A stretch of 64,000 nt of DNA from Pseudomonas sp. RIT-562 (GCF_026241895.1 NZ_JAPJIV010000004.1:248001-312000), one strand, 5' to 3'; counted from the first letter of the stretch, positions 10,116 to 20,669 are shown. Notes: generated by a model from the letters alone, not told the origin. Translations and numbers: made by a program.

Positions 10116-11216
10116 ATGAGCAGGCAACAGCAAGTGGTGATCGTCGGCGGTGGAGTGATTGGCTTGCTGACGGCCTTCAATCTCGCCTCTGAAGTGCAAA
10201 GTGTCGTACTGCTGGATCGATCGTACGTCGGCCAGGAATCGTCCTGGGCTGGCGGCGGTATTGTTTCGCCACTGTACCCGTGGCGCTACAGCCCGGCGGT
10301 CACGGCCCTGGCGCACTGGTCACAGGATTTTTATCCGCAACTTGGCGAGCGCCTGTTCGCTGCCACCGGGGTGGACCCCGAAGTGCATACCACCGGCCTG
10401 TATTGGCTGGACCTGGATGATGAGGCGCAAGCGCTGGCCTGGGCGCTACGGGAAAACCGCCCGCTACGGGCCGTGGATCTCTCGGCGGCGCACGATGCAG
10501 TGCCTGTGCTGGGGCCGGGGTTTTCCCGGGCGATCTACATGGCCGATGTGGCCAACGTGCGCAATCCGCGGCTGGTGAAGTCCCTGAAGGCTGCGTTGCT
10601 GGCGCTGCCGAATGTGACAATTCATGAGCAGTGCGAGGTGCGCGAGTTCATTCGTGAAGGCGAGCAGGTGGTTGGAGTTGGCACTTCGGCAGGCGCCATC
10701 ATGGGCGACCAGGTCGTGCTGACCGCAGGCGCCTGGAGTGGCGATCTACTCAAGACCCTGGGGCTTGAACTGCCGGTGGAGCCGGTGAAAGGCCAGATGA
10801 TTCTCTACAAGTGCGCGGTGGATTTTCTGCCGAGCATGGTGCTGGCCAAGGGTCGATATGCGATTCCCCGACGCGATGGGCACATTCTGATCGGCAGTAC
10901 CCTGGAGCACGAGGGGTACGACAAGACTCCCACCGAATCGGCGCTGGAGAGCCTGAAGGCTTCCGCCGTGGAGCTGATACCGGCGCTGGCCGAGGCGCAA
11001 GTGGTCGGGCATTGGGCCGGTTTGCGGCCAGGTTCGCCGGAGGGCATTCCGTATATTGGCCGTGTTCCCGGGGTTGAGGGGCTGTGGCTCAACTGCGGGC
11101 ACTACCGCAACGGCCTGGTGCTGGCGCCGGCGTCGTGCCAGTTGTTCGCGGATGTGATGCTGGGGCGCGAGCCGATCATTGATCCTGCGCCATATGCGCC
11201 AGCTGGACGAATGTGA
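10116..11216 (+). CDS. thiO: Glycine oxidase ThiO (FAD-dependent)
   Basis: 366 residues. The N terminus holds an FAD-binding Rossmann motif (VVIVGGGVIGLLTAFNLA), and the DAO fold continues to the end with LRPGSPEGIPYIGRVPG and the CGHYRNGLVLAP signature. It oxidises glycine to the imine used for the thiazole moiety of thiamine. ATG at 10116 preferred; a TTG four codons earlier is possible. It lies between the minor pilin operon and pilR and converges with pilR with only a 2-base gap. Confidence 0.9.
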   Translation: MSRQQQVVIVGGGVIGLLTAFNLASEVQSVVLLDRSYVGQESSWAGGGIVSPLYPWRYSPAVTALAHWSQDFYPQLGERLFAATGVDPEVHTTGLYWLDLDDEAQALAWALRENRPLRAVDLSAAHDAVPVLGPGFSRAIYMADVANVRNPRLVKSLKAALLALPNVTIHEQCEVREFIREGEQVVGVGTSAGAIMGDQVVLTAGAWSGDLLKTLGLELPVEPVKGQMILYKCAVDFLPSMVLAKGRYAIPRRDGHILIGSTLEHEGYDKTPTESALESLKASAVELIPALAEAQVVGHWAGLRPGSPEGIPYIGRVPGVEGLWLNCGHYRNGLVLAPASCQLFADVMLGREPIIDPAPYAPAGRM

Positions 11217-11218
11217 AT

Positions 11219-12559
11219 CTAATCCAGCCCTAATTTCTTCAGCCTGTAGCGCATTGATCGAAACGACAGATTCAGCCGCTGAGCCGCCGCCGTGCGGTTC
11301 CAGCGAGTCTCTTCCAGGGCCTGGAGGATGAGTTTTCGCTCCACGTTCTCCAGGTAATCTTCCAGATTGTCGATCTGCGTCAGGTCCGGCACATCTCCAT
11401 CAGCCGTGCAGTTGCCCTCAAGCAGTCGCAGGTCGCTGGTTTCAATCTGCTGGTTCTCACATAAGGTATGAGCGCGTTCGAGGACATTCTCCAGCTCCCT
11501 GACGTTGCCCGGAAAACGGTAGTTCTTCAGAGCGTCCAGGGCGTGCGGGTGGAGTTTTGCTGCAGGCTGGCCGCTGTTGCTGGCCAGGCGCTTGAGCATG
11601 TGGCTCGCCAGGGATTCGATGTCGTCACGGCGTTCGCGCAGCGGCGGCACGCGCAATTCGATTACGTTGAGGCGGTAGTACAGATCCTGGCGAAAGCGTT
11701 CAGCGGCGACTTCGGCGTCGAGGTCCTTGTGCGTGGCGCAGAGAATGCGCACATCCACCACGGTTTCCTGTTGCCCGCCGACACTGCGCACGGCTTTTTC
11801 CTGAATCGCCCGCAGCAGCTTGACCTGCATGGCCAGTGGCAAGTCAGCCACTTCATCGAGAAACAGCGTGCCACCATTGGCGGCCTGGAACAGTCCAGGC
11901 TTGTCGTCGATGGCGCCGCTGAAGCTGCCTTTGCGATGACCGAAAAACTCGCTCTCCATCAACTCTGACGGAATGGCCCCGCAGTTCACCGGAATGAATG
12001 GCTGGTGGGTGCGCGGCCCTTGTTCGTGGATCAGCCGGGCGACCAGTTCCTTGCCACTGCCGGACTCGCCGCTGATGTACACCGGGGCCTGGCTGCGAGC
12101 CAGTTTGTCGATGTGCTTGCGCAGGTTGCGCATGGGCAGGGACTCGCCGAGCAACCGGCGGTCGATCGAAGTCGTGGCGCCGGGGGCAGGTGACAGGCGC
12201 AGTGCGCTGGCGACCAGTTCTCGCAGGCGGGTCAGGTCCACCGGTTTGGTCAGGAAGTCGAATGCGCCGGCCTTGAGGGCGTTGATGGCCGTATCAAGGT
12301 TGCCGTATGCCGTAATCATGGCCACCGGCAGCTGTGGATAACGTTGCTGGATGTATTGCACGAGTTCCAGGCCGGTACCGTCCGGCAGACGCATATCGGT
12401 CAGGCACAGGTCGAAGGTCTCCCGCGCGAGCAAGGCCTGGGCCTCACCAAGGTCGCGGGCACTGAAGGTGTCGAGCTTCATCCTGCCCAGGGTGATTTCC
12501 AGGAGTTCGCGGATATCCGGTTCATCGTCGACGATCAGAATTTTTTGCAGTGGGCTCAT
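11219..12559 (-). CDS. pilR: Sigma-54-dependent response regulator PilR
   Basis: 446 residues. Receiver domain with Asp11/Asp12, phospho-acceptor Asp55 and Lys105; AAA+ domain with Walker A GESGSGKE at 164-171; a Fis-type helix-turn-helix at the C terminus (TAAAQRLNLSFRSMRYRLKKLGLD). The sigma-54 contact loop reads GSFSGA at 211-216 rather than the common GAFTGA. It follows pilS in the same direction with a 2-base gap. The expected target is the sigma-54 promoter before the pilin pair at 33.9 kb. Confidence 0.93.
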   Translation of the reverse strand: MSPLQKILIVDDEPDIRELLEITLGRMKLDTFSARDLGEAQALLARETFDLCLTDMRLPDGTGLELVQYIQQRYPQLPVAMITAYGNLDTAINALKAGAFDFLTKPVDLTRLRELVASALRLSPAPGATTSIDRRLLGESLPMRNLRKHIDKLARSQAPVYISGESGSGKELVARLIHEQGPRTHQPFIPVNCGAIPSELMESEFFGHRKGSFSGAIDDKPGLFQAANGGTLFLDEVADLPLAMQVKLLRAIQEKAVRSVGGQQETVVDVRILCATHKDLDAEVAAERFRQDLYYRLNVIELRVPPLRERRDDIESLASHMLKRLASNSGQPAAKLHPHALDALKNYRFPGNVRELENVLERAHTLCENQQIETSDLRLLEGNCTADGDVPDLTQIDNLEDYLENVERKLILQALEETRWNRTAAAQRLNLSFRSMRYRLKKLGLD

Positions 12560-12561
12560 GT

Positions 12562-14151
12562 TCAACTTTGTTTCCGTCCGTGAGCAAAGGTGATGCGAAA
12601 GCAGCCGCCGCCTTGGCGTGGTTTGAAGTCTAGGCGCGCCTGGTTGCTTTCGCACAGCTCACGGGACAGATAAAGCCCCAGGCCAGTGCCTTGAGTGCTT
12701 GTGGTGAAGAAGGGTTCGAACAGATGAGCCTGGGCTTGCACCGGTACGCCGGGGCCGTTGTCGCGGACCTCCAGGGTCGGCAGCTGGCTGTGCGGGTCGA
12801 GGAATAATTCCAGCCAGACCTGCGCCTGGGCATGCAGCTGGGCGCTGTGGCGCCAGGCGTTACGCAACAGATTGTCGAGAATCTGGGTCAGCTGATTGGG
12901 GTCCATCAAAGTCTTGAAGTCTCCCGGTCCGATGTTCAAATGCAGCTGTTGACTTGCCGTCGCGGCCTCGCGGGTTTCGGCGACGAACTGTTCAAGCCAC
13001 GGCTTCAGGTCGAGCCGCTGGGGCACGGTTTGCTGACGGCGGGACAATTGCAGGACGTTTTCAATGACCCGGTTCATCCGCTGGGAGTGGTCTTGAATGA
13101 TCTGCGTCAGACGTCGGTCGGCGCCGTTCAGTTCCTCGGATTCCTGTAATAGCTGCGCGGCATGACTGATGGCGCCCAATGGATTGCGAATTTCATGGGA
13201 GATACTGGCCGTGAGTCGCCCCAGAGCCACAAGTTTGAGTTGCTGGGCCTGTTGGGCGATTTGCGCCAGATCTTCGAGGAAGATCAGAGTCTGCTGCTGC
13301 GGACTGCGCTCCAGGGCAATGAAGCTGGGTTGCAACTCCAGCCCATTGCTGTCGATTTTCAGGCTCTGGGGGCGCAATGTCGGATTGTTGAGCCATAGCT
13401 GCAGGCGTTCGACCAGCAACGGAAAGTCACGGTCGAGCGAGCGACCTTCCAGCGAGTCATGGCCCAGGAGGTTCAGCGCGCTGTGGTTGGCCAGTTGAAT
13501 GTGCCGAGTATCGTCGATCACCAGGATGCCAGTGCGCATGCGTTGCAGGATCAGCGAGTTGAGGGCTTCGAGGCCCATCACTTCGCTGGCGCGTTGCTCG
13601 GCCAGGGTTTCACTGACTTCCAGGCGACGGATCAGTCCTTGTACCAGCAACGCCGCGGCAAAACACAGCGCCCCCAGAGTGCCAACCTGCAGGTATTCGT
13701 TGGGGCTGATGGCGTGGCTGAAGCTGAGGAGAAAGCCCGAACCGACAATGCCGAGTGCACCGATGGCGGCGATCAGCAGGCCAATGCGCCGGCGCAACAG
13801 GGTATTGCTAATGGCCACCGAGACGATCAGCAGGTTGCCGATCGCACTGGCAACGCCACCGCCCGCGTAGAACAGCCCACACAACAGCAACACGTCGACC
13901 AGCGCCAGGGTGAACAACTGGGTAGGGCGCCGAGTGTTCTCCAGGAACACCACCAGCAGGATGTTGAGTATCAGGTACAACCAGCTGCCACTGCGCAGCA
14001 GCTCGCCATTGGCCAGCGACAGCAGCTCGCTGTCCATGTTGCTGGAAATCAGCAGCACCAGGGTGATGCCGACGCTCAAGCGGTAAAAATGATAGAGACG
14101 CAGCAGGCGCTGGGCTTGTTTGTGGCCGGGACGGGTCGTCTCAGCGGTCAC
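12562..14151 (-). CDS. pilS: Sensor histidine kinase PilS
   Basis: 529 residues. The N-terminal half has about six membrane segments (residues 25-175). A PAS-like domain covers about 195-290, then HisKA with phospho-acceptor His319 in SISHEIRNPLGAISHA, and a HATPase_c domain with DNLLRNAWRHS and GTGLGLY. PilS senses pilin level in the inner membrane and controls phosphorylation of PilR, the downstream gene. Overlaps the small gene upstream by 11 bases. Confidence 0.93.
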   Translation of the reverse strand: MTAETTRPGHKQAQRLLRLYHFYRLSVGITLVLLISSNMDSELLSLANGELLRSGSWLYLILNILLVVFLENTRRPTQLFTLALVDVLLLCGLFYAGGGVASAIGNLLIVSVAISNTLLRRRIGLLIAAIGALGIVGSGFLLSFSHAISPNEYLQVGTLGALCFAAALLVQGLIRRLEVSETLAEQRASEVMGLEALNSLILQRMRTGILVIDDTRHIQLANHSALNLLGHDSLEGRSLDRDFPLLVERLQLWLNNPTLRPQSLKIDSNGLELQPSFIALERSPQQQTLIFLEDLAQIAQQAQQLKLVALGRLTASISHEIRNPLGAISHAAQLLQESEELNGADRRLTQIIQDHSQRMNRVIENVLQLSRRQQTVPQRLDLKPWLEQFVAETREAATASQQLHLNIGPGDFKTLMDPNQLTQILDNLLRNAWRHSAQLHAQAQVWLELFLDPHSQLPTLEVRDNGPGVPVQAQAHLFEPFFTTSTQGTGLGLYLSRELCESNQARLDFKPRQGGGCFRITFAHGRKQS

Positions 14152-14374
14152 TGGAGCCCGGGCCTTGCTCGAGGTGAGCCTGGCTGCAATACCATTGCTG
14201 CTGAAGGCTCAAGGCTCGATCACGGGGCAGGTGCACGCCGCAATGAGCGCAGCGAACCATCGGGGCCGCTTCCCGCTCGGCAGACGAGCGGGGCGCAGCC
14301 GCCTGGCCCTTGAACTTGCGCCACAACCATACTGCGGCGGCAATCAGGGCGATCCAGAACAATAAACGAAGCAT
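14141..14374 (-). CDS. PP0621 family small zinc-ribbon-like membrane protein
   Basis: 77 residues: one N-terminal membrane segment (MLRLLFWIALIAAAVWLW), a basic linker, then MVRCAHCGVHLPRDRA...QWYCSQAHLEQG, a CxxC plus Cys/His pattern suggesting a metal-binding knuckle. This small family is regularly found next to pilS in Pseudomonas. Its stop lies inside the pilS start region, so it is probably the first gene of the pilS-pilR transcript. Function unknown. Confidence 0.8.
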   Translation of the reverse strand: MLRLLFWIALIAAAVWLWRKFKGQAAAPRSSAEREAAPMVRCAHCGVHLPRDRALSLQQQWYCSQAHLEQGPGSSDR

Positions 14375-14465
14375 GGTGAGCTGCTTTATGGCGAGTGATG
14401 GAGCAGTTTAGCCAAGGTCGAGGCAGGCGCACAGCGGATTAGCGCAACGGCAAAAACCGGACAAT

Positions 14466-14494
14466 AAAAAGGGAGGCTCGTGAGCCTCCCTTTT
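14466..14494 (-). terminator. Rho-independent terminator after bamD
   Basis: Perfect hairpin GGGAGGCTC...GAGCCTCCC flanked by an A-run on one side and a T-run on the other, 15 bases past the bamD stop. The A/T symmetry could let it act in both directions. Confidence 0.85.
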
Positions 14495-14508
14495 GCACCG
14501 CATGAAGA

Positions 14509-15531
14509 TCAGTCGAACACGCCGAAGGTCATGTAGCTGAACCACGAACGGTCGTCGTTGTTGCCTTCCGACTCTTGTTCCTCTTCCTCGATCACGTCGC
14601 CATTTTCATCTCTAGGCTTCAGATCGTTCGGAATTGCGTCCTTGGCATCCTGGAACTGCTTCTGCACGTCCTGGTTGGCACGGGTTTCACCCGGTGGCAG
14701 CGGCGGACGGGATTCGATCAGGCCCAGGGTGGCCTTGCTCAGCCACGAACGGTTGTCGGCTTCAGCCACCGAAGGCTTGAACTGACCGTCTTCCAGGCTT
14801 GGGTGGTTCGGGTAGTTGAGCTTCAGGGTTTCCAGGCTGGTGTTGGCCAGCTCGTCCAGGTGCAGGCGCTGGTAGGCTTCGACCATCACCGCCAGGCCGT
14901 CACCGACCGAAGGGGTTTCCTGGAAGTTTTCCACCACGTAGCGACCACGGTTGGCAGCGGCTACGTAGGCCTGACGGGTCAGGTAGTAGTCGGCAACGTG
15001 AATTTCGTAGGCGGCCAGCAGGTTGCGCAGGTAGATCATGCGCTGCTTGGCATCAGGTGAATAACGGCTGTTCGGGAAACGGCTGGTCAGCTGGGCGAAC
15101 TCGTTGTAGGAGTCGCGGGCAGCACCCGGGTCACGCTTGGTCATGTCCAGCGGCAGGAACCGCGACAGCAGACCGACGTCCTGGTCGAAAGAGGTCAGGC
15201 CCTTGAGGTAATAGGCGTAGTCGACGTTCGGATGCTGCGGGTGCAGGCGAATGAAACGCTCGGCGGCGGATTTCGCAGCCTCAGGCTCGGTGTTCTTGTA
15301 GTTGGCGTAGATGAGCTCGAGTTGAGCCTGATCGGCGTAGCGACCGAACGGATACCGCGACTCCAGCGCCTTCAGCTTGGCTGTGGCGGCGGTGTAGCTG
15401 TTGTTATCCAGATCGTGCTGAGCCTGCTGGTACAGCTCGGCCTCGCTCAGGTTTTCGTCTACGACTTCCTTCGATGAGCAAGCAGCGGTCAATGCGAGGA
15501 TGGCGATCAGCAGCAGGTGTTTCACTTGCAT
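14509..15531 (-). CDS. bamD: Outer membrane assembly lipoprotein BamD
   Basis: 340 residues. The start at 15531 gives [20 protein letters not shown], a lipoprotein signal with lipobox LTAAC. The mature part has the TPR-like repeats of ComL/BamD ([40 protein letters not shown]). BamD is the essential lipoprotein of the BAM complex that inserts beta-barrels in the outer membrane. The acidic C-terminal tail ([16 protein letters not shown]) is longer than in E. coli, as is common in Pseudomonas. Divergent from rluD. Confidence 0.95.
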   Translation of the reverse strand: MQVKHLLLIAILALTAACSSKEVVDENLSEAELYQQAQHDLDNNSYTAATAKLKALESRYPFGRYADQAQLELIYANYKNTEPEAAKSAAERFIRLHPQHPNVDYAYYLKGLTSFDQDVGLLSRFLPLDMTKRDPGAARDSYNEFAQLTSRFPNSRYSPDAKQRMIYLRNLLAAYEIHVADYYLTRQAYVAAANRGRYVVENFQETPSVGDGLAVMVEAYQRLHLDELANTSLETLKLNYPNHPSLEDGQFKPSVAEADNRSWLSKATLGLIESRPPLPPGETRANQDVQKQFQDAKDAIPNDLKPRDENGDVIEEEEQESEGNNDDRSWFSYMTFGVFD

Positions 15532-15682
15532 GGCGGCTTGCGTCCCTATGACGGCCGCTGTCTTGGGCGGGGCCGTCCTGTTATGATGAGCGCCCCGTTG
15601 CGTAGCCTCGGGGCAAAAGACGCCGTATTTAACCACAAGCGCGCAGCCGAAACCAAAAGCTGTGCCGACGCCTAGTCTGAGC

Positions 15683-16645
15683 ATGTCCGATAAAATTGAA
15701 CTCCGCGCAGAGGTGCCGTCCGAATTGGGCGGCCAACGCCTCGATCAAGTCGCCGCACAATTATTCGCTGAGCACTCGCGCTCGCGCCTTTCCGCCTGGA
15801 TCAAAGACGGCCGCCTGACTGTGGATGGGGCGGTTATCCGCCCGCGAGACATCGTTCACGGTGGTGCCATTCTTGAACTGACTGCCGAGCAGGAAGCTCA
15901 GGGCGAATGGATCGCTCAGGACATCGAGCTGGACATCGTCTACGAAGATGACGACATCCTGGTGATCAACAAGCCTGCGGGCCTGGTGGTACATCCGGCT
16001 GCCGGTCACGCCGACGGCACCTTGCTCAACGCCTTGCTGCACCACGTACCGGACATCATCAATGTGCCGCGCGCCGGTATCGTGCATCGCCTGGACAAGG
16101 ACACCACCGGTCTGATGGTGGTGGCCAAGACCATTCAGGCGCAGACCCAGCTGGTCACCCAGCTGCAAAGCCGCAGCGTCAGCCGGATCTACGAATGCAT
16201 CGTGATTGGTGTGGTCACCGCCGGCGGCAAGATCAACGCGCCGATCGGTCGTCACGGCCAGCAACGCCAGCGCATGGCCGTGATGGAAGGTGGCAAGCAG
16301 GCCGTCAGCCATTACCGCGTGCTCGAGCGCTTCCGCTCCCACACGCATGTGCGGGTGAAGCTGGAAACCGGGCGTACCCACCAGATTCGTGTGCACATGG
16401 CCCACATCAACTACCCGTTGGTCGGAGATCCTGCCTACGGCGGACGCTTCCGTATTCCACCGGCAGCCAGTGTGACCATGGTCGAGTCGTTGAAGGCGTT
16501 CCCGCGCCAGGCACTGCACGCGCGGTTCCTGGAGCTGGATCATCCGACGACCGGTAAGCGCATGAGCTGGGAGTCGCCGTTGCCGGACGATTTTGTCTGG
16601 TTGCTGACCCTGCTCAAGCAAGACCGTGAGGCGTTCATCGGATGA
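15683..16645 (+). CDS. rluD: 23S rRNA pseudouridine synthase RluD
   Basis: 320 residues: S4 RNA-binding domain at residues 15-75, then the RluA-type catalytic core with [19 protein letters not shown], in which the Asp of HRLDKDT is the nucleophile. It modifies uridines 1911/1915/1917 of helix 69 of 23S rRNA. Start at 15683 ([11 protein letters not shown]) preferred to a GTG seven codons earlier. Its stop overlaps the pgeF start by 4 bases. Confidence 0.95.
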   Translation: MSDKIELRAEVPSELGGQRLDQVAAQLFAEHSRSRLSAWIKDGRLTVDGAVIRPRDIVHGGAILELTAEQEAQGEWIAQDIELDIVYEDDDILVINKPAGLVVHPAAGHADGTLLNALLHHVPDIINVPRAGIVHRLDKDTTGLMVVAKTIQAQTQLVTQLQSRSVSRIYECIVIGVVTAGGKINAPIGRHGQQRQRMAVMEGGKQAVSHYRVLERFRSHTHVRVKLETGRTHQIRVHMAHINYPLVGDPAYGGRFRIPPAASVTMVESLKAFPRQALHARFLELDHPTTGKRMSWESPLPDDFVWLLTLLKQDREAFIG

Positions 16646-17367
16646 GTGACTGGCTGATTCCCGACTGGCCTGCGCCTGCCGGGGTGAAAGCCTGTGTCAC
16701 TACCCGTGCGGGCGGCGTCAGTCTGGCGCCGTTCGACAGCCTCAACCTTGGCGATCATGTCGACGACAGCCCCCAGGCCGTTGCCGAGAATCGCCGACGT
16801 CTCACCGAATATTTCGCCATTCAGCCGGCCTGGTTGCAGCAAGTGCATGGCATCGCCGTGTCTCACGCCGACCCTGGCGTGGTCGCCACGGCCGATGCCA
16901 GCTGGACGGCAACACCCGGTATCGCCTGTGCGGCGATGACCGCGGACTGCCTGCCAGTGCTGTTCTGTGACCGTTCCGGCACCCGTGTCGCAGCCGCCCA
17001 CGCCGGTTGGCGCGGGTTGGCGGCGGGTGTGCTGGAAGCCACGCTCGATGCTTTGGCCGTTGCGCCGGAAGAAATGCTGGTCTGGCTCGGTCCTGCTATT
17101 GGCCCCCAAGCCTTTGAAGTGGGGCCGGAGGTGCGCGAAATCTTCGTCGAGCAATCGCCTGACGCAGCCAGCGCCTTCACGCCCAGCATCAATGCTGGCA
17201 AATTCATGGCTGACATCTATCAGCTGGCGCGTTTGCGCCTGGCGGTGTGCGGCGTCACCGCCGTGTATGGTGGCGGTTTTTGTACCGTGACCGACCCGCG
17301 GTTCTTTTCCTACCGGCGCAACCCGCGCACCGGAAGATTTGCCTCCCTTATCTGGCTCGAACGCTAG
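16642..17367 (+). CDS. pgeF: Peptidoglycan editing factor / multicopper polyphenol oxidase-like protein (YfiH family)
   Basis: 241 residues. The family metal/active-site residues are visible in QVHG, TADCLPVLF and AAHAGWRGLAAGV. Members act as purine nucleoside phosphorylases or adenosine deaminases and, as PgeF, remove wrong cell-wall precursors. ATGA overlap with rluD, and rluD-pgeF-clpB is a conserved order in Pseudomonas. Confidence 0.92.
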   Translation: MSDWLIPDWPAPAGVKACVTTRAGGVSLAPFDSLNLGDHVDDSPQAVAENRRRLTEYFAIQPAWLQQVHGIAVSHADPGVVATADASWTATPGIACAAMTADCLPVLFCDRSGTRVAAAHAGWRGLAAGVLEATLDALAVAPEEMLVWLGPAIGPQAFEVGPEVREIFVEQSPDAASAFTPSINAGKFMADIYQLARLRLAVCGVTAVYGGGFCTVTDPRFFSYRRNPRTGRFASLIWLER

Positions 17368-17397
17368 ACTTCTCTGACCTGCGTCAACCTCGCGGCG

Positions 17398-17426
17398 CTT
17401 GAAACTCCCAGAATCGACCACATCTA
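17398..17426 (+). promoter_or_regulatory. Heat-shock (sigma-32) promoter of clpB
   Basis: CTTGAAA at 17398-17404, a 13-base spacer, then CCACATCTA at 17418-17426. This matches the RpoH consensus (CTTGAAA, 11-16 bases, CCCCATNTA) with one mismatch. It is 70 bases upstream of the clpB start. Confidence 0.85.
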
Positions 17427-17496
17427 ATGGGGTATCTGGCAGGTTTCTTCATTCAGGATGTTTATAGGTCCGGCCTGCTCAAAAGGAAGGTGACTT

Positions 17497-20061
17497 ATGC
17501 GTATAGACCGTTTAACCAGCAAATTACAGTTAGCTCTGTCCGACGCCCAATCCCTGGCCGTCGGCCTTGATCATCCGGGCATCGAACCTGCGCACTTGAT
17601 GCAGGCCATGCTCGAACAGCAGGGTGGTTCGATCAAACCCCTGCTGATGCAGGTGGGTTTTGATGTCAACAGCCTGCGAAAAGAGCTGACTAAAGAGCTC
17701 GACCAGCTGCCGAAAATCCAGAACCCCACCGGCGACGTCAACATGTCGCAGGATCTGGCGCGCCTGCTCAACCAGGCTGATCGCCTGGCCCAGCAGAAGG
17801 GCGATCAATTCATCTCCAGCGAGCTGGTGCTCCTGGCGGCGATGGACGAAAACAGCAAGCTTGGCAAATTGTTGCTGGGCCAGGGTGTGAGCAAAAAAGC
17901 CCTGGAAAACGCCATCAATAATCTGCGTGGGGGCGATGCTGTCAATGACGCCAACCACGAAGAGTCGCGCCAGGCTCTGGATAAATACACCGTCGACCTG
18001 ACCAAGCGCGCCGAAGACGGCAAACTCGATCCGGTGATCGGTCGTGACGACGAGATTCGCCGGACGATCCAGGTGCTGCAGCGTCGGACGAAAAACAACC
18101 CGGTGCTGATCGGTGAGCCTGGCGTGGGTAAAACTGCGATTGCCGAAGGCCTGGCCCAGCGCATCATCAACGGTGAAGTGCCGGATGGCCTCAAGGGCAA
18201 GCGCCTGTTGTCCCTGGACATGGGCGCGCTGATTGCCGGTGCGAAGTACCGGGGTGAGTTCGAAGAGCGCCTCAAATCCCTGCTGAACGAGCTGTCGAAG
18301 CAGGAAGGGCAGATCATTCTGTTCATCGACGAACTGCACACCATGGTCGGCGCCGGTAAAGGCGAAGGCTCGATGGATGCGGGCAACATGCTCAAGCCGG
18401 CACTGGCCCGGGGTGAGTTGCACTGCGTGGGCGCCACTACGCTCAACGAGTACCGTCAATATATAGAGAAGGACGCGGCGCTTGAGCGGCGTTTCCAGAA
18501 AGTCCTGGTGGATGAACCGAGCGAAGAGGACACCATCGCGATCCTGCGTGGCCTCAAAGAGCGTTACGAAGTTCACCACAAGGTGGCGATCACCGATGGT
18601 GCAATCATCGCGGCGGCCAAGCTCAGCCACCGCTACATTACTGACCGTCAGTTGCCGGATAAAGCCATCGACCTGATCGACGAGGCCGCCAGCCGCATCC
18701 GCATGGAGATCGACTCCAAGCCGGAAGTGCTGGACCGTCTGGAACGCCGCCTGATTCAACTGAAAGTGGAATCCCAGGCGCTGAAGAAAGAGAGCGACGA
18801 CGCGGCGAAGAAACGCCTGGAAAAACTCCAGGAAGAAATTGCCCGCCTCGAGCGTGAGTATTCGGACCTCGAAGAGATCTGGAACGCGGAGAAAGCCGAA
18901 GTCCAGGGTTCTGCGCAGATCCAGCAGAAAATCGAGCAGTCCCGTCAGGAGCTGGAAGCCGCCCGCCGCAAAGGCGACCTGAACCGCATGGCCGAGTTGC
19001 AGTACGGGGTGATCCCGGATCTGGAACGCAGCCTGCAAATGGTCGACCAGCATGGCAAGAGCGAGAACCAGTTGCTGCGCAGCAAGGTGACTGAGGAAGA
19101 GATCGCCGAAGTGGTGTCCAAGTGGACCGGCATCCCCGTGTCGAAAATGCTCGAAGGCGAGCGCGACAAGCTGATGAAGATGGAAAGCCTGTTGCACCAA
19201 CGCGTGATCGGCCAGAACGAAGCGGTGATTGCCGTTTCCAACGCAGTGCGGCGCTCGCGTGCCGGGTTGTCCGATCCGAACCGTCCGAGCGGCTCGTTCA
19301 TGTTCCTCGGCCCGACCGGGGTGGGTAAAACCGAGCTGTGCAAGGCGCTGGCCGAGTTCCTTTTCGATACTGAAGAGGCGATGGTGCGGATCGACATGTC
19401 CGAGTTCATGGAGAAACACTCCGTGGCTCGCTTGATCGGGGCGCCACCAGGGTACGTAGGCTATGAGGAGGGCGGTTACCTGACCGAGGCGGTGCGTCGC
19501 AAGCCTTATTCGGTGATCCTCCTGGATGAGGTCGAGAAGGCCCACCCGGATGTGTTCAACATCCTTCTGCAAGTGCTGGAAGATGGCCGCCTGACCGACA
19601 GTCATGGGCGCACTGTGGACTTCAAGAACACGGTGATAGTCATGACCTCTAACCTTGGGTCGGTACAGATCCAGGAGCTGGTAGGTGATCGCGAGGCCCA
19701 GCGCGCGGCGGTGATGGATGCGATTTCCACGCACTTCCGGCCGGAGTTCATCAACCGGGTCGACGAAGTGGTGATTTTCGAGCCGCTGGCTCGTGATCAG
19801 ATCGCCGGTATTACCGAGATCCAGTTGAGTCGCCTGCGCAGCCGCCTGACCGAACGGGAGCTGAAGCTCGAACTCAGCCCTGAGGCAATGGACAAGCTGA
19901 TAGCCGTCGGTTACGACCCGGTGTATGGCGCACGGCCACTTAAACGTGCGATTCAGCGCTGGATCGAGAACCCGCTGGCACAGCTGATCTTGTCGGGTCG
20001 GTTCATGGCTGGGGACACTGCCAAAGGTGTCGTGGAAAACGACGAAATCGTGTTCGTCTGA
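17497..20061 (+). CDS. clpB: ATP-dependent disaggregase ClpB
   Basis: 854 residues, full length. N domain to about residue 150; first AAA+ domain with Walker A GEPGVGKT at 206-213; coiled-coil middle domain at about 410-520; second AAA+ domain with GPTGVGKT at 605-612 and the [14 protein letters not shown]alker B. It is a hexameric cytoplasmic chaperone that extracts proteins from aggregates with DnaK. A sigma-32 promoter precedes it and a strong terminator follows. Confidence 0.98.
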   Translation: MRIDRLTSKLQLALSDAQSLAVGLDHPGIEPAHLMQAMLEQQGGSIKPLLMQVGFDVNSLRKELTKELDQLPKIQNPTGDVNMSQDLARLLNQADRLAQQKGDQFISSELVLLAAMDENSKLGKLLLGQGVSKKALENAINNLRGGDAVNDANHEESRQALDKYTVDLTKRAEDGKLDPVIGRDDEIRRTIQVLQRRTKNNPVLIGEPGVGKTAIAEGLAQRIINGEVPDGLKGKRLLSLDMGALIAGAKYRGEFEERLKSLLNELSKQEGQIILFIDELHTMVGAGKGEGSMDAGNMLKPALARGELHCVGATTLNEYRQYIEKDAALERRFQKVLVDEPSEEDTIAILRGLKERYEVHHKVAITDGAIIAAAKLSHRYITDRQLPDKAIDLIDEAASRIRMEIDSKPEVLDRLERRLIQLKVESQALKKESDDAAKKRLEKLQEEIARLEREYSDLEEIWNAEKAEVQGSAQIQQKIEQSRQELEAARRKGDLNRMAELQYGVIPDLERSLQMVDQHGKSENQLLRSKVTEEEIAEVVSKWTGIPVSKMLEGERDKLMKMESLLHQRVIGQNEAVIAVSNAVRRSRAGLSDPNRPSGSFMFLGPTGVGKTELCKALAEFLFDTEEAMVRIDMSEFMEKHSVARLIGAPPGYVGYEEGGYLTEAVRRKPYSVILLDEVEKAHPDVFNILLQVLEDGRLTDSHGRTVDFKNTVIVMTSNLGSVQIQELVGDREAQRAAVMDAISTHFRPEFINRVDEVVIFEPLARDQIAGITEIQLSRLRSRLTERELKLELSPEAMDKLIAVGYDPVYGARPLKRAIQRWIENPLAQLILSGRFMAGDTAKGVVENDEIVFV

Positions 20062-20085
20062 GCCACGACGGCAACAAAACCTGTG

Positions 20086-20113
20086 AGGCCTCGCATTGCG
20101 AGGCCTTTTTTTC
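20086..20113 (+). terminator. Terminator after clpB
   Basis: Nine-base-pair stem AGGCCTCGC / GCGAGGCCT with a 3-base loop, followed by a run of T, 25 bases past the clpB stop. Confidence 0.9.
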
Positions 20114-20245
20114 GTTAGGCTGTTGAACTCAAAGGAAAAGGCTTGTAAAGTGCGCCCCGCAGTAAGTCACCCGGAAGGGTTTCTGCTCCCCAAGCGGGAA
20201 TCTGAATTAAGTTGCAAATCATTAACTTGAATGCAAATTAGGGGG

Positions 20246-20273
20246 TTGACAGAGGTGCTTAAGATTGTAGAAT
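20246..20273 (+). promoter_or_regulatory. Promoter of the tRNA cluster
   Basis: TTGACA at 20246-20251, a 16-base spacer and TAGAAT at 20268-20273. The next bases, GCGCGCC, form a GC-rich discriminator typical of stringently controlled stable RNA promoters. The first tRNA begins about 90 bases downstream. The rest of the 20114-20361 gap shows no gene. Confidence 0.75.
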
Positions 20274-20361
20274 AGCGCGCCTCAGACACACGAACGCAGC
20301 GATGCAGGCGGGTCGAAGAGACGCAGTAAAAGCTTCAAATGTTGTAATTGAAATATGTAGT

Positions 20362-20437
20362 TCCGTGATAGCTCAGTCGGTAGAGCAAATGACTGTTAAT
20401 CATTGGGTCCCAGGTTCGAGTCCTGGTCACGGAGCCA
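20362..20437 (+). tRNA. tRNA-Asn (GTT)
   Basis: 76 bases forming a full cloverleaf with encoded CCA. Acceptor stem TCCGTGA / TCACGGA, anticodon loop CTGTTAA with anticodon GTT, T-arm GGTTCGAGTCC. Confidence 0.97.
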
Positions 20438-20446
20438 ATTTCAAAC

Positions 20447-20523
20447 CGGGGTATAGCGCAGTCCGGTAGCGCGCCTGCTTTGGGAGCAGGATGTCAGGAG
20501 TTCGAATCCCCTTACCCCGACCA
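20447..20523 (+). tRNA. tRNA-Pro (TGG), copy 1
   Basis: 77 bases with encoded CCA. Acceptor CGGGGTA / TACCCCG and anticodon loop TTTGGGA with anticodon TGG. Nine bases after tRNA-Asn. Identical to the copy at 20702. Confidence 0.97.
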
Positions 20524-20528
20524 TTTTT

Positions 20529-20604
20529 GGGTCGTTAGCTCAGTTGGTAGAGCAGTTGGCTTTTAACCAATTGGTCGTAGGTTCGAATCCCACACGACCC
20601 ACCA
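20529..20604 (+). tRNA. tRNA-Lys (TTT)
   Basis: 76 bases with encoded CCA. Acceptor GGGTCGT / ACGACCC, anticodon loop CTTTTAA with anticodon TTT. Five bases after tRNA-Pro, clearly one transcript. Confidence 0.97.
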
Positions 20605-20669
20605 TTTTTGAAACCAGTTAGCGCTGGGATCGAATCTTAAGATCAGAGGCCAAAAGCGCTGATCGAAGA

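Noticed and set aside
17530..19734. 734-codon minus-strand frame
   Set aside because: Antisense shadow of clpB caused by high GC third positions; no start signal and no domain.
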